Assembly: GCF_001507645.1 (NCBI RefSeq)
Contig: NZ_CP013909.1
Location: 2,418,001 to 2,482,000 of the forward strand
Reading direction: 5' to 3'
DNA length: 64,000 nucleotides
Source of the DNA: Hymenobacter sedentarius
GTDB taxonomy: Bacteria; Bacteroidota; Bacteroidia; Cytophagales; Hymenobacteraceae
This document shows positions 49,422 to 59,281 of this stretch, in pieces. Position numbers and translations under genes: made by a program. The notes beneath the pieces were generated by a model, which made no database searches, had not been told where the DNA came from, and worked only from the letters and a program-made list of their open reading frames with translations. The stretch's first letter is position 1. Every line of letters begins with the position of its first letter.

Positions 49422-51047
49422 ATGGAAATTTCTACAAACTACAATTCATCAATACGTCTTCTAGCACTTTTGATAACATTAAGTTTGGCAGTGGTAAGCG
49501 TTAGTGCCCAAACTGCCCCCACCTGGGCCAGTGTGCAACGCAATAGCGCCGCCTGTAATGCCCATAATAATGGGGGCCAAATTGTTGTGGCGGCCGATGG
49601 CAGTAAGTACGTTACCGGGATGTTTTATTGCACTCTTACGCTGGGCACTGTGACGGTGACGCCGGGCGCTGGTTCAGCACACAGCTACCTAGCTAAATAT
49701 AACGCGGCTGGTGATGTGGTCTGGGTAAAAAAAATGGATGCAGATAACAACCAAGGCGTTGACTTGCGAGCCGCAATTTTGGCTGTGGACGCGGCCAGCA
49801 ATGTTTACCTGTCCGGTTATTTTAATTCGTCCGCTACATTCGAATCCACCACACTCACTACGGCCACTCGTGATACCTACCTCGTGAAATATGATGCGCA
49901 GGGTATGCAGCAATGGGTGAAGCAAGGCGGCAGCCCCGGCGTAGCGGCTGGTGGCTTGGCCACGGATGCCAGCGGCAACGTCTGCATCACCGGGTATTTT
50001 CAGACATCGGTGTCCTTCGGTGGCGTGGCTATTTCGGGCGGTGGCATGTTTTATTTCAAATTGTCGCCGACAGGTGCTGTCGTTCAAGGCTTCCGGGTTG
50101 GGTCAGGGGGGGTACCCGGAGCATTAGCTATTGACGGCGTGGGCAACGCTTATATAGCAGGCGCATTTACTGGTACCTCAACGTTTGGCAGCATCGCCTT
50201 GGTTAGCGCCGGAAATTCAGATATTTACCTATGCAAGCTGAATGCTGCCGGCAATGTGTTGTGGGCCGTGCGCGACGGCGGGCCCAGCAACGACATTGCA
50301 ACGAGTTTGGCCGTAGATGCCACTGGCAATCCTTTCGTGTGTGGGTCTTACGACGACGACAACGTTGTTAGTAAGATTTATGTGGCCCTTTTCACCACGC
50401 AGGGAGTTCCAGTTTGGTCCCGACAGATTGCGTCCACCACTACAGCACTTAACTATGTCACCGGCGCTGCCTATGACGGACGTGGTGGGTATTATGTAAC
50501 TGGGGAGTTCGCCGGCACAATCGTTGTTGGTAATACTTCGCTTACCACCCCAAGCCTGAGCCTGTTTATTGCCCGCTACGACAGCCAAGGCACTGCCGTA
50601 TGGGCAGACCGTGCAGTGGGAGCCAGCGGCAATTTTTCAACTAGCACTGGCCTTGCATTTGATGCGAGTGGGAATGGGTATCTGTCTGGTACTTTTTCGG
50701 GTACAGTCGCGCTGGGTTCGTTTTCCACCACGGGACTTGCGGAAGCATTTGTAGCCAAACTCACGCCGGGCAGCGTGCTGACTGGTATTCGCCCGGCAGC
50801 GGTAGTAACTTTGGCCTTAAGCGTCTATCCCAACCCAGCATCTACTTACACAACGTTTGATTTGCCCGCTGGCGGCGGCCATCTCCTCCTCATCGACGCT
50901 CTCGGCCGCGTCGTGCGCGAACAAGCTTTGCCTGTCACCGCAGGCCCCCACTCCGTTTCTCTAGATTGCGCAGCCGCAGGTCTATATGAATTGCGGGCTA
51001 TTTTAGGCAACGGCAAAATTGCCCGTACCCAACTCGCCGTGCAGTAG
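49422..51047 (+). CDS. T9SS cargo protein with SBBP-like beta-propeller repeats
   Basis: The 541-residue protein has a signal peptide (LLALLITLSLAVVSVSAQ), then a run of about seven propeller-like repeats with NVYLSGYF, NVCITGYF, NAYIAGAF and NGYLSGTFSG, each preceded by a short VDASG-type motif. These resemble SBBP repeats. It ends with a type A sorting domain of the type IX secretion system (about residues 468-541: VYPNPASTYTTFDLPAGG, DALGRVVREQAL, AAGLYELRAI, KIARTQLAV). The protein should cross the outer membrane by T9SS and be attached to the cell surface. G+C is somewhat lower than in the neighbours. Confidence 0.92.
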   Translation: MEISTNYNSSIRLLALLITLSLAVVSVSAQTAPTWASVQRNSAACNAHNNGGQIVVAADGSKYVTGMFYCTLTLGTVTVTPGAGSAHSYLAKYNAAGDVVWVKKMDADNNQGVDLRAAILAVDAASNVYLSGYFNSSATFESTTLTTATRDTYLVKYDAQGMQQWVKQGGSPGVAAGGLATDASGNVCITGYFQTSVSFGGVAISGGGMFYFKLSPTGAVVQGFRVGSGGVPGALAIDGVGNAYIAGAFTGTSTFGSIALVSAGNSDIYLCKLNAAGNVLWAVRDGGPSNDIATSLAVDATGNPFVCGSYDDDNVVSKIYVALFTTQGVPVWSRQIASTTTALNYVTGAAYDGRGGYYVTGEFAGTIVVGNTSLTTPSLSLFIARYDSQGTAVWADRAVGASGNFSTSTGLAFDASGNGYLSGTFSGTVALGSFSTTGLAEAFVAKLTPGSVLTGIRPAAVVTLALSVYPNPASTYTTFDLPAGGGHLLLIDALGRVVREQALPVTAGPHSVSLDCAAAGLYELRAILGNGKIARTQLAVQ

Positions 51048-51065
51048 CTGCACAGTTCATAGGTG

Positions 51066-51105
51066 AAAAAGCACGGCCCGGATAAGCATTCCGGCCGTGC
51101 TTTTT
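51066..51105. terminator. Bidirectional intrinsic terminator
   Basis: AAAAAGCACGGCC (51066-51078) pairs with GGCCGTGCTTTTT (51093-51105); the stem extends by CGG/CCG past a bulged C. It serves the T9SS gene and, on the other strand, the mutase gene, whose TAA stop touches it. Confidence 0.85.
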
Positions 51106-53242
51106 ATTCTGACTGCGCCCCCAGCTTCCCCAGAATCTCCTGCGCCGCCGTGGCAATCACCGTTCCCGGCCCGTACACGCCGGCCACGCCGGCCGCATAC
51201 AGAAACGGATAATCCTGAGCTGGAATCACGCCGCCAGCGATGACGAGAATGTCCTCGCGGCCGAGCTGCTTGAGCTCCGTGAGCAGCTGCGGGAGCAAGG
51301 TTTTGTGGCCGGCGGCGAGGCTGCTCACGCCCACCACGTGCACGTCGTTGTCGGCGGCTTGGCGGGCTACTTCGGCGGGTGTTTGGAAGAGGGGGGCAAT
51401 GTCCACGTCGAAGCCTACATCGGCGAAGCTAGTGGCGATGATTTTGGCGCCGCGGTCGTGGCCATCCTGGCCCATTTTGGCTACCAGCATACGGGGGCGA
51501 CGGCCTTCGCGGGCAGCAAATTCTTCGGCGGCGGCGCGGGCCTTGGCAAATTCCTGGTCGTAGTCCATTTCGCTGCTGTAAACGCCCGTCACGGTGCGGG
51601 TGGTGGCTTGGTGACGGCCGTAGGCCACTTCCAAGGCGTCGGATATTTCGCCCAGCGTGGCGCGCACGCGGGCGGCGTCCACGGCCAGCGCCAGCAGGTT
51701 GTTGGCGCCCGTCTGGGCAGCCTCGGTTAGGGCGGCCAGGGCAGCTTGCACGGCGGCCGTGTCGCGGGTGGCCCGTATCTGGTTGAGCCGCTCAATTTGG
51801 CTGGTGCGCACGGCGTCGTTGTCGATATCGAGCACTTCTACCTCCGTTTTCTCGGTGGTCTTGTACTTGTTCACGCCCACGATTACCTCCTTGCCCGAGT
51901 CGATGCGGGCCTGCTTGCGGGCCGCAGCTTCCTCGATGCGCAGCTTGGGCAGGCCGGTTTCGATGGCCTTGGCCATGCCGCCCAGCTCTTCTACTTCCTG
52001 GATGAGAACCCAGGCCTTGTCGGCCAGCTCGTGGGTGAGGGTTTCCACGTAGTAGGAGCCGCCCCAGGGGTCTACCACTTTGGTGATGTCGGTTTCGTGC
52101 TGGAGGTAAAGCTGGGTGTTGCGGGCAATGCGCGCCGAGAAGTCGGTGGGCAGGGCAATGGCCTCGTCGAGGGCGTTGGTGTGCAGGCTCTGGGTGCCGC
52201 CGAGCACGGCCGCGAGCGCCTCGATGGCGGTGCGGGCCACGTTGTTGTACGGGTCCTGCTCGGTGAGCGAGTAGCCCGAGGTCTGGCAGTGCGTGCGCAA
52301 GGCCAGGCTTTTGGGGTTGGTCGGGTTGAACTGCTGCATGAGCTTGGCCCAGAGCAGGCGACCGGCGCGCAGCTTGGCAATCTCCATGAAATGCGGCATG
52401 CCAATGGCCCAGAAAAAGGACAGGCGCGGGGCAAACTCGTCAATCTTCATGCCCGCCGCGAGGCCGGCGCGCACATATTCCAGGCCATCGGCCAGGGTGT
52501 AGGCCAGCTCCAAGTCTGCCGTCGCGCCGGCTTCTTGCATGTGGTAGCCCGAGATGCTGATGGAGTTGAACTTGGGCATATTCGCCGCCGTGTAGCTGAA
52601 AATATCGGCGATGATGCGCATGCTCGGCGCGGGCGGGTAGATGTAGGTGTTGCGCACCATAAACTCCTTCAGAATGTCGTTCTGAATGGTGCCGGCCAGC
52701 TTGTCGGGGCTCACGCCTTGCTCCTCGGCCGCCACTATGTAGAAGGCCAGCACCGGCAGCACCGCCCCGTTCATGGTCATCGATACCGACATCTCGCCAA
52801 GCGGAATCTGGTCGAAGAGGATTTTCATGTCCTCTACCGAGTCGATGGCCACGCCGGCCTTGCCCACGTCGCCCTGCACCCGCGGGTGGTCGGAGTCGTA
52901 GCCGCGGTGCGTGGCCAGGTCAAACGCCACGCTCAGCCCCTTTTGCCCGCCCGCCAGATTGCGGCGGTAGAAGGCATTGCTGGCCTCGGCCGTGGAGAAG
53001 CCCGCGTACTGCCGAATGGTCCACGGGTTCTGCACGTACATGCTGGCGTAGGGCCCGCGCAGGTACGGCGCCTGGCCCGCCCCAAAACCCAGGTGGTCGA
53101 GCCCGGCCACGTCGGCCGGGGTGTACACGGGCTTCAACGCAATGCCCTCGGGCGTGAGCGTGGCAGCAGTTTCAGCCGCAACCGGCGCGGCGCTGGGAGC
53201 GGGAGCCGCGTCGTAGGGAATGGTGGAGAAATCGGGTTTCAT
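51104..53242 (-). CDS. scpA: Methylmalonyl-CoA mutase, large (catalytic) subunit
   Basis: The 712-residue adenosylcobalamin enzyme interconverts succinyl-CoA and methylmalonyl-CoA. The catalytic barrel shows [37 protein letters not shown] and [20 protein letters not shown]. The C-terminal cobalamin-binding domain has the base-off motif [10 protein letters not shown] with its cobalt-ligating His, and the GXG region [11 protein letters not shown]. The length is typical. The paired subunit gene lies upstream on the same strand with a palindrome between them. MeaB is encoded far away at 6376-7380. The symbol mutB is also used. Confidence 0.96.
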   Translation of the reverse strand: MKPDFSTIPYDAAPAPSAAPVAAETAATLTPEGIALKPVYTPADVAGLDHLGFGAGQAPYLRGPYASMYVQNPWTIRQYAGFSTAEASNAFYRRNLAGGQKGLSVAFDLATHRGYDSDHPRVQGDVGKAGVAIDSVEDMKILFDQIPLGEMSVSMTMNGAVLPVLAFYIVAAEEQGVSPDKLAGTIQNDILKEFMVRNTYIYPPAPSMRIIADIFSYTAANMPKFNSISISGYHMQEAGATADLELAYTLADGLEYVRAGLAAGMKIDEFAPRLSFFWAIGMPHFMEIAKLRAGRLLWAKLMQQFNPTNPKSLALRTHCQTSGYSLTEQDPYNNVARTAIEALAAVLGGTQSLHTNALDEAIALPTDFSARIARNTQLYLQHETDITKVVDPWGGSYYVETLTHELADKAWVLIQEVEELGGMAKAIETGLPKLRIEEAAARKQARIDSGKEVIVGVNKYKTTEKTEVEVLDIDNDAVRTSQIERLNQIRATRDTAAVQAALAALTEAAQTGANNLLALAVDAARVRATLGEISDALEVAYGRHQATTRTVTGVYSSEMDYDQEFAKARAAAEEFAAREGRRPRMLVAKMGQDGHDRGAKIIATSFADVGFDVDIAPLFQTPAEVARQAADNDVHVVGVSSLAAGHKTLLPQLLTELKQLGREDILVIAGGVIPAQDYPFLYAAGVAGVYGPGTVIATAAQEILGKLGAQSE

Positions 53243-53266
53243 TTTGATTCAATGAATAATAAGGCC

Positions 53267-53355
53267 GTCATGCTGAGCGAAGCCGAAGCATCTCGCCCGC
53301 TTCGTTGAGTTGATTACTTGAGCACGCGAGATGCTTCGGCTTCGCTCAGCATGAC
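53267..53355. repeat. Palindromic repeat between the two mutase genes
   Basis: 30-bp perfect arms, GTCATGCTGAGCGAAGCCGA... (53267-53296) and complement (53326-53355), with a 29-nt loop. Confidence 0.92.
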
Positions 53356-53383
53356 GTTCAATAGTTTCGCACCAAGACCTTGC

Positions 53384-55165
53384 CTAGCGGCCTTGCAGGC
53401 GGTCGAGCACTTGCTCGGTGGTGTAGCCCTGCACCTTCATTTCCTGGAAGCCAAACACCCGCACGGCTTCCTGCAGCGTGGGCATGTCGGAGCTGAGCAG
53501 CGTGGGCGGGATGAACACCTGCTTCTCGCTGGGAATCTGGTAGATGAAGCGGGCAAATTGCTGAAATTGCTCGGGGGTGGCGTACATCAGCGTGGCTTCT
53601 TCGGGCGATGAATACAGCAGCGACAGCGTGCCCGGCGGGTGGCTCACCGCTATTTCGGGCCGCTCGTGGGGCAGCAGCATGTTCAGAAACGATTCCAGGA
53701 TAACCTGATTGGTGTTGCTGCCCAGCAGTACCACGGCCGCTCGCTTGCTCTTCTTCTCCCGGCGCTCAAAGTGCAGGGCCGTGGCCAGGCGCAGCACCTC
53801 GGTAGGGTAGGTGGCCCGCGTCACGTCGAAGGCCGCCGAGCGCAGCAGCTTTTTGGGGTGGAAGCTGAACCGCTCCCCGCGCTGCTGGAAGCGGTTGGTG
53901 CCCACCACCACCTGCTGCCCGCTCGCAATGCGCCGGAAGGTTTCGGTGGCTGCTTCCTTGATTTCTTCCAACATCTGGCTCCGCACCTGCGGCAGCCCAC
54001 CGGCCGCCTCCATGCGCTGAAACAGCACCCAGGCCTCGCGAGCGAGCTGGTCGGTCAGAGTTTCAATAAAGTAGGAGCCGGCAGCGGGGTCCTGCACCTG
54101 GCCCAGGCCCGACTCTTCGCGCAGCAGCACCGACAGGTTGCGCGCCAAGCGGCCCGAAAAGTCATTGGGCTCCGCAAAAAGGCTGTCGAATGGGGCCACC
54201 GACAACGTATCGGCCCCGCCCAGCACGGCGCTCATGGCCTCGGTGGTGTGGCGCAGCAGGTTGGTGTGCGGGTCGAGGGTGGTTTGCGTCCAGGTGGCGG
54301 TGTGAGCGTGAATGCGCAGGCGCTGGTTGAGCGCGGCCGGCAGGCCGTAGGCGTGCAGCAGCGTGGCCCAGAGCCGGCGCAGCGCCCGCAGCTTGGCTAT
54401 TTCGGGGAAATAGCTGGGGCCGATAGCCACGTGCAGATGCATCGCAGCCGCTACCTGAGTTGGGCTGATTTCGGCGTTGGGCAACTCGGCCAGCAAGGCG
54501 GCGGCCGTGTTCAGGCTGAAGGCAATTTGCTGGGTGGCCGTCGCGCCTCGGTTGCCGAAAAAAGCGCCGTTTACGGCCAGCGTGGGGAAATCGGGCATGC
54601 CCGTGGTCAGGCTCACGCAGCGGCGCAGGGCCCTGCGGTAGTCGGATAGCTCGGCGCCTTCGGGCACGGCCACAGGCGAGAAGCGCAGGAAGCCCCGCAG
54701 CGCCGTGCCAGGCGCCGCTTCCACCAGCTGGCGCAACAGCTCGTCGGGGCCTGTGGCCACGGTGTAGCCAATGTAGGTGTGCGCCAGCGGGAGCTGCTCG
54801 GCCAGGTAGTGCACGGCAAAGGCCGGCGCATCCGTGAGGATGAAATGAATGCCATCGGCGCCTTTGGCAAGCGCAGCTACAGCCTGCTCAATTTGGGCCC
54901 GGCCCTCGCCAGCCGGCACCGTAATGGCGGGCACGTTGAGCCAGGGCGCTTGCGGGTGGGCCAGGGGAGCGGGCGGGCCCCCCAGGGCTGCCCAGGCTTC
55001 GCGGTGGTAAAAGGACTCCACGCTGAAGCCGTCGGGCAGGGGCCAGCGCAGGGTGGCCGGGTCCTGGCCTTTGAGGTCGCGGGTCAGGCGGGCTTGCCAC
55101 TCCGCTGTTGTCACGGCCGGGAATTCAGCAAAAGAAACGGGCGTGGCCACGGGGGTATCAGACAT
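53384..55165 (-). CDS. mutA: Methylmalonyl-CoA mutase, small subunit
   Basis: The 593-residue protein is homologous to the large subunit over its barrel ([46 protein letters not shown] EPNDFSGRLARNLSVLLREE, DPAAGSYFIETLTDQLA). The C-terminal domain is a degraded version of the cobalamin-binding fold without the DxHxxG motif, as in all known small subunits, so it has a structural role. It is read first, followed by the large subunit gene after 141 bp that hold a palindrome. Confidence 0.94.
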   Translation of the reverse strand: MSDTPVATPVSFAEFPAVTTAEWQARLTRDLKGQDPATLRWPLPDGFSVESFYHREAWAALGGPPAPLAHPQAPWLNVPAITVPAGEGRAQIEQAVAALAKGADGIHFILTDAPAFAVHYLAEQLPLAHTYIGYTVATGPDELLRQLVEAAPGTALRGFLRFSPVAVPEGAELSDYRRALRRCVSLTTGMPDFPTLAVNGAFFGNRGATATQQIAFSLNTAAALLAELPNAEISPTQVAAAMHLHVAIGPSYFPEIAKLRALRRLWATLLHAYGLPAALNQRLRIHAHTATWTQTTLDPHTNLLRHTTEAMSAVLGGADTLSVAPFDSLFAEPNDFSGRLARNLSVLLREESGLGQVQDPAAGSYFIETLTDQLAREAWVLFQRMEAAGGLPQVRSQMLEEIKEAATETFRRIASGQQVVVGTNRFQQRGERFSFHPKKLLRSAAFDVTRATYPTEVLRLATALHFERREKKSKRAAVVLLGSNTNQVILESFLNMLLPHERPEIAVSHPPGTLSLLYSSPEEATLMYATPEQFQQFARFIYQIPSEKQVFIPPTLLSSDMPTLQEAVRVFGFQEMKVQGYTTEQVLDRLQGR

Positions 55166-55828
55166 AAATTTTAGAGGCTTTTTCTGCTAACAGCACAGCG
55201 GCACCTGGAGAATACGGGCAACCATCCAAAACAGGGCGAAAGATACCGCGCGGGCCTCAAAGCGTCCAGTGCCGAGCTCGAAAGGGTACGGGGTGCCCTG
55301 CTTGCCGTTGCCGCAAGTAGCGCAAGCGTCCCGGCTGCTGGCTCGGGCTTTGGAAGAAAATACGGCGGTACCCCGGCTCTGTTTTGCCCGGCGCTGCATG
55401 CTTCAGCCCACTATTTAAATGTTGAGCTTAGCGGCGGTAGCGCATACCAGCGCCGTAGCTTTGCCTGGCATTCTTTGGCCCTACCGGCTTCTTAATTAAT
55501 CCCTATCCCAACCACTTCTCTGGAATGAACAGAAATCTACCTGCTGCCTTCGCACTACTGTGTTTGTTTTCGATGACAATTTGCAGCTACAAGCCTCGGG
55601 ACTTGAATAGCTATTAGGTTTCGGCCTGAGCCCACCTGCCGTTAGCAGCCATAGATTTTCGGCGCTGGGGTGGGCACAAAAGGCGAGTGGTTTTAGCAAA
55701 GCCATCGATGCCACTAGTACTATTTTGCACCTTTACTGCTTGATTAGCCTTGACCTAATCCAGTAGGCCGATTGCCGGCTCTTTGGGCTGGCACTCACTG
55801 TCGCTGTTTTATCCATTTTCGTTTTCTG
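55166..55828. other. Intergenic region of 663 bp
   Basis: It holds the presumed promoter of the mutase operon, a TAGCTTTG -7 element at 55456-55463 on the plus strand and one tiny signal-peptide-like frame at 55525-55617. A 70-codon frame on the minus strand (55187-55399) directly before mutA has no protein-like features that I can support. No hairpins stand out. Confidence 0.55.
55525..55617 (+). CDS. Tiny signal-peptide-bearing frame, possibly a remnant
   Basis: Thirty codons encode a basic start (MNR), a hydrophobic stretch (AAFALLCLFSMTIC) and a short polar tail (SYKPRDLNSY). This resembles a lipoprotein signal with a Cys at residue 20, although the residues before the Cys do not match the lipobox well. 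A TAGCTTTG -7 element lies 61 bp upstream. It could be a very small lipoprotein, the 5' end of a decayed gene, or chance. Confidence 0.3.
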   Translation: MNRNLPAAFALLCLFSMTICSYKPRDLNSY

Positions 55829-56590
55829 ATGCTCCTACGTCGTTTAGGTATTCCCCTGTTTCCTGTGCTGGCGCTCGCCTTGGCTGCTGGCTGCCAGCGC
55901 GCGGCCTACGCGCCCACGGCCCACTTTGCCCCCGTCACGAGCCAAGTGGTGGGCAAAACCCAGGCGGAAGACCCGGCTGTGGCCGCGCTCATTGCCCCGT
56001 ACCACGACCGAGTGACGAGCCAGATGCAGGAGGTAATCGGCAATGCGCCGGAGGCTTTGGTCAAAATGCCCGGCGAGTCGCCGCTGGCCAATTTCGTGGC
56101 CGACCTGCAGCGTGCCCGCGCCAGCCAGGCCCTAGACCAGCCCATTCCGCTGGGCGTGATGACCAACGGCGGCTTGCGCGCGGGCTTCGCGGCCGGCCCC
56201 ATCACCCTGGGCTCGGTGTTTGAGCTCATGCCATTTGAGAACGAGCTGGTGGTGCTGGATGCGCCCGGCCCGGTGGTGCAGCAGCTTTTTGAGTATGCCG
56301 CCCACAGCAAAATGGCCGTATCGGGGGCTACCTACGCCATCACCTTCGACGGCTTGCCCAAGGACATCCGCATCGGTGGCCAGCCCTTTGACCCAAATCA
56401 GGACAAAACTTGGCCCATTGCCATTTCCGACTACCTGGCCACGGGTGGCGACAACATGGTGTTTTTCAAAACCCTGACGCCCCGCCACACCAACATCCTG
56501 CTCCGCACCGCCATAGCCGACCACATCCGCGCCCTCACCAAAGCCGGCCAACCCGTGACGGCCAAGGTAGAAGGCCGCGTGAAACAGTAA
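55829..56590 (+). CDS. Lipoprotein with 5'-nucleotidase C-terminal domain
   Basis: The 253-residue protein begins with a lipoprotein signal (IPLFPVLALALAAGC, Cys 21). The rest is a single 5'-nucleotidase C-terminal substrate-binding domain: SPLANFVADLQRARAS, VMTNGGLRAGFAAGPITLGSVFELMPFENELV and YLATGGDNM, all conserved in UshA-type enzymes. The catalytic metallophosphoesterase domain is missing here but is encoded by the next gene, 30 bp downstream. The two probably work together on the periplasmic side of the membrane. Confidence 0.9.
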   Translation: MLLRRLGIPLFPVLALALAAGCQRAAYAPTAHFAPVTSQVVGKTQAEDPAVAALIAPYHDRVTSQMQEVIGNAPEALVKMPGESPLANFVADLQRARASQALDQPIPLGVMTNGGLRAGFAAGPITLGSVFELMPFENELVVLDAPGPVVQQLFEYAAHSKMAVSGATYAITFDGLPKDIRIGGQPFDPNQDKTWPIAISDYLATGGDNMVFFKTLTPRHTNILLRTAIADHIRALTKAGQPVTAKVEGRVKQ

Positions 56591-56620
56591 CCAGCCAGGC
56601 CCCAAATATTCTCTATTCCG

Positions 56621-57562
56621 ATGACTACTCGCCGCGATTTTCTTCGTCAATCCTTGCTCGGCACCGCTGGCCTCACCGTGCTCGGCGGCCTGGCCAATTC
56701 GGCCGAAGCCGCTGTGAATGCCAAGGCCCCGGTAAAGCTCACCATCCTGCACACCAACGACATGCACTCGCGCATCGAGCCCTTCCCCGACAACGGCGGG
56801 CAGTGGGCCGGGCTGGGCGGTATGGCGCGGCGCGCGGCCCTCATCAAAGACATTCGCAGCAAAGAACCCAACGTGCTGCTGCTCGATTCGGGCGACATCT
56901 TCCAGGGCACGCCGTACTTCAATTTCTTTGGCGGGGAGCTGGAATACAAGCTCATGAGCCAGATGAATTACGACGCCAGCACCCTGGGTAACCACGACTT
57001 CGACAACGGCCTCGAGGGCTTGCAGCGCCAGCTGCCCAATGCCACCTTCCCGTTCCTGATTGCCAATTACGACTTCTCCAAAACGCCCCTGGCCGGGCGC
57101 TTTGCCCCCTATAAGGTGTTTGAGAAGCAGGGCATCCGCATTGGCGTGTTTGGCCTGGGCATTGAGCTGGCCGGGTTGGTGAGCGACAAGAACTTTGGCG
57201 GCACCGTGTACCTCGACCCCGTAGCCAAAGCCAGGGAAATGGTGACCCAGCTGCGCGGCCCCGAGAAGTGCGACCTGGTCATCTGCCTGTCGCACCTAGG
57301 CTACAAGTACGAGAGCGCCAAGCTCGACGACTGCAAGCTAGCGGCGCAGGTGTCGGGCATCGACCTGATACTGGGCGGCCACACCCACACCTTCATGGAC
57401 GCGCCCGAACCCATCGCCAGCCCCGATGGCCGCTCGACGCTGATTAACCAAGTAGGCTGGTCGGGTATAAACCTGGGCAGATTGGATTATGAATTTTCCC
57501 ATAAAACCAAGCGTGCCGGCTTAGCCAGTGCCTCCGTCGTGCCGGTTCGGGCAGCCTGTTAA
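56621..57562 (+). CDS. Metallophosphatase (5'-nucleotidase N-terminal domain), Tat-exported
   Basis: The 313-residue protein starts with a twin-arginine signal (TTRRDFLRQSLLGTAGLTVL). The metallophosphoesterase motifs are complete: LHTNDMHSRIEPF (Asp, His), LLLDSGDIFQGTP, TLGNHDFDNGLEGL, LSHLGYKYES and LGGHTHTFMD. This is the catalytic half of a UshA-like enzyme. It lacks the C-terminal domain, which lies in the gene just upstream. Together they should hydrolyse nucleotides or similar phosphoesters in the periplasm, one partner exported folded by Tat and the other as a lipoprotein. Confidence 0.93.
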   Translation: MTTRRDFLRQSLLGTAGLTVLGGLANSAEAAVNAKAPVKLTILHTNDMHSRIEPFPDNGGQWAGLGGMARRAALIKDIRSKEPNVLLLDSGDIFQGTPYFNFFGGELEYKLMSQMNYDASTLGNHDFDNGLEGLQRQLPNATFPFLIANYDFSKTPLAGRFAPYKVFEKQGIRIGVFGLGIELAGLVSDKNFGGTVYLDPVAKAREMVTQLRGPEKCDLVICLSHLGYKYESAKLDDCKLAAQVSGIDLILGGHTHTFMDAPEPIASPDGRSTLINQVGWSGINLGRLDYEFSHKTKRAGLASASVVPVRAAC

Positions 57563-57607
57563 AAGCACGACATAAACAAGGGACTCCGGGCTTTTTTAAG
57601 TGCAGAG

Positions 57608-57616
57608 TTTTCCACA
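57608..57616 (+). promoter_or_regulatory. Single DnaA-box-like site upstream of dnaA
   Basis: TTTTCCACA differs from the consensus TTATCCACA at one position and lies about 100 bp before the dnaA ATG. One box is not enough to call an origin; it may serve autoregulation. Confidence 0.35.
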
Positions 57617-57715
57617 ATTTTGTCCCCCCCTAAGAAAAACTGGCTGCTGCGAGGTGGCTGCTTTTATCACTTTTTTCGCTTCCGGCCCGCACCCGGCTAT
57701 TGTCTAACTGCTCTC

Positions 57716-59269
57716 ATGCTCAAAGATTTTCGTACGGTTTGGGCTGGCTGTTTGCGCAGCATCTCGGCGGAAATCGGGGAGCAGAGCTTTAAGACTTGGT
57801 TTCAGCCCATCGCGCCGGTGGAGCTGAAGGGCAACGTGCTCACCATTCAGGTGCCGAGCGCCTATTTCTACGACTGGCTGGAGGAGCACTACGTGGACGA
57901 GCTGCGCCGGGCGCTGTTCCAAGAGCTGGGCCCCGATGGCCGCCTCGAATACAGCGTGGTGGTGGACCAGGGCAACGAGCAGACGCCGCCGCGCTCCCTG
58001 CACCTGCCGCCCTCCCGCAAAACCTCGGCGCCCGACCCGCGCGATGCGCCCCAGCCCATGCAGAGCAACGTGGGCAACCCCCTGGCGGGCAGCGGCCGGG
58101 CGGCCTCGGCGCGCTACGTCAATTCGGCGGCGGTGCGCACCACGCCGCGCGGCAACTTTGGCATCAACAACCAGTCGGCCGATACGCTGGCCCCGCCGCG
58201 CAACCCCTTCGACACGGCCCGGCCCATGGACGGCAACCTCGTGCCGTCGCAGCTCAACGGTTCGTACACGTTCGACAATTACATCGAGGGCGACTGCAAC
58301 CGCCTGGCCCGCTCGGCCGGCCTCGCGGTGGCCAACAAGCCCGGCACCACCAGCTTCAACCCCCTGATGGTGTACGGCGGCGTGGGCCTGGGCAAAACGC
58401 ACCTGGTGCAGGCCATCGGAAACCACATCAAGGCCACGGCCCCCGAGCGGTTTGTGCTGTACGTGTCGGCCGAGAAGTTCACGAACCAGTTCATCGACAG
58501 CGTGCAGCGCGCGCAGGTGCAGGACTTTGCCAACTTCTACCTGCAGGTAGATGCCCTGATTCTGGACGACGTGCAGTTCCTGGCCAACAAGGGCAAGACG
58601 CAGGAGATGTTCTTCCACATCTTCAATCACTTGCACCAGTCCGGCAAGCAGATTGTGATGACCTCCGACCGGCCCCCCAAGGACCTGCAAGGCTTGGAAG
58701 ACCGGTTGCTGAACCGCTTTAAGTGGGGCCTGACGGCCGACGTGCAAAGCCCCGACTTCGAGACGCGGGTGGCCATCATCCGCAACAAGATGGAGCAGGA
58801 CGGCATCGACATTCCGCCGGACCACGTGGTGGACTACCTGGCCAACTCGGTGCACACCAACGTGCGCGAGCTGGAAGGCGTGATTGCCTCGCTGGTGGCC
58901 CAGAGCAGCCTGAGCCGCCGCGACATCGACCTGGAAATGGTGAAGCAGGCCCTGCGCCACATCATCGAGGAAGTGGAGGCCGAGGTCAACCTGGACTTCA
59001 TCCAGAAGACCGTGGCCGCGTATTTCAACATCTCGGTGGAGCTGCTGAAGGACAAAACCCGCAAAAAGGAAGTGGTGACGGCCCGGCAGGTGGCCATGTA
59101 TTTTGCCAAGCACCACACGGCCCACACGCTGAAAACCATTGGCTTCCACTTCGGCGGGCGCGACCATACCACCGTGATGCACTCGGTGCAGACGGTGTCG
59201 GATTTGGTGGATTCGGACAAGAAATTCCGCGAGCAGGTCGAAGAGCTGCGGAAGAAGTTCGCGAAGTAG
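57716..59269 (+). CDS. dnaA: Chromosomal replication initiator protein DnaA
   Basis: The 517-residue protein has all four DnaA domains: N-terminal helical domain I (WAGCLRSISAEIGEQSFKTW), a long variable linker rich in Pro, Ser and Ala (about residues 90-190), the AAA+ domain III with Walker A GGVGLGKTHL and Walker B LILDDVQFLANKGKTQE, and the DNA-binding domain IV with the signature GRDHTTVMHSV. The ATG at 57716 is the family start; the upstream frame to 57620 is not protein-like. No dnaN, gidA or rpmH is in the window, so I cannot say whether oriC is close. Confidence 0.97.
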   Translation: MLKDFRTVWAGCLRSISAEIGEQSFKTWFQPIAPVELKGNVLTIQVPSAYFYDWLEEHYVDELRRALFQELGPDGRLEYSVVVDQGNEQTPPRSLHLPPSRKTSAPDPRDAPQPMQSNVGNPLAGSGRAASARYVNSAAVRTTPRGNFGINNQSADTLAPPRNPFDTARPMDGNLVPSQLNGSYTFDNYIEGDCNRLARSAGLAVANKPGTTSFNPLMVYGGVGLGKTHLVQAIGNHIKATAPERFVLYVSAEKFTNQFIDSVQRAQVQDFANFYLQVDALILDDVQFLANKGKTQEMFFHIFNHLHQSGKQIVMTSDRPPKDLQGLEDRLLNRFKWGLTADVQSPDFETRVAIIRNKMEQDGIDIPPDHVVDYLANSVHTNVRELEGVIASLVAQSSLSRRDIDLEMVKQALRHIIEEVEAEVNLDFIQKTVAAYFNISVELLKDKTRKKEVVTARQVAMYFAKHHTAHTLKTIGFHFGGRDHTTVMHSVQTVSDLVDSDKKFREQVEELRKKFAK

Positions 59270-59281
59270 CGCGCTCCCGGC

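Noticed and set aside
35638..53355. CRISPR array made of the recurring GTCATGCTGAG sequences
   Set aside because: The copies are spread over tens of kilobases, in inverted pairs, not in direct repeats with spacers, and there are no cas genes.
55187..55399. 70-codon frame directly upstream of mutA on the same strand
   Set aside because: Low-complexity, Cys- and Arg-rich composition, no start context and no recognisable fold; the region is more likely the mutase operon promoter.
57563..57715. Possible oriC upstream of dnaA
   Set aside because: Only one imperfect DnaA box is seen in this gap and there is no cluster or AT-rich unwinding element; dnaA is not always next to the origin in Bacteroidota.
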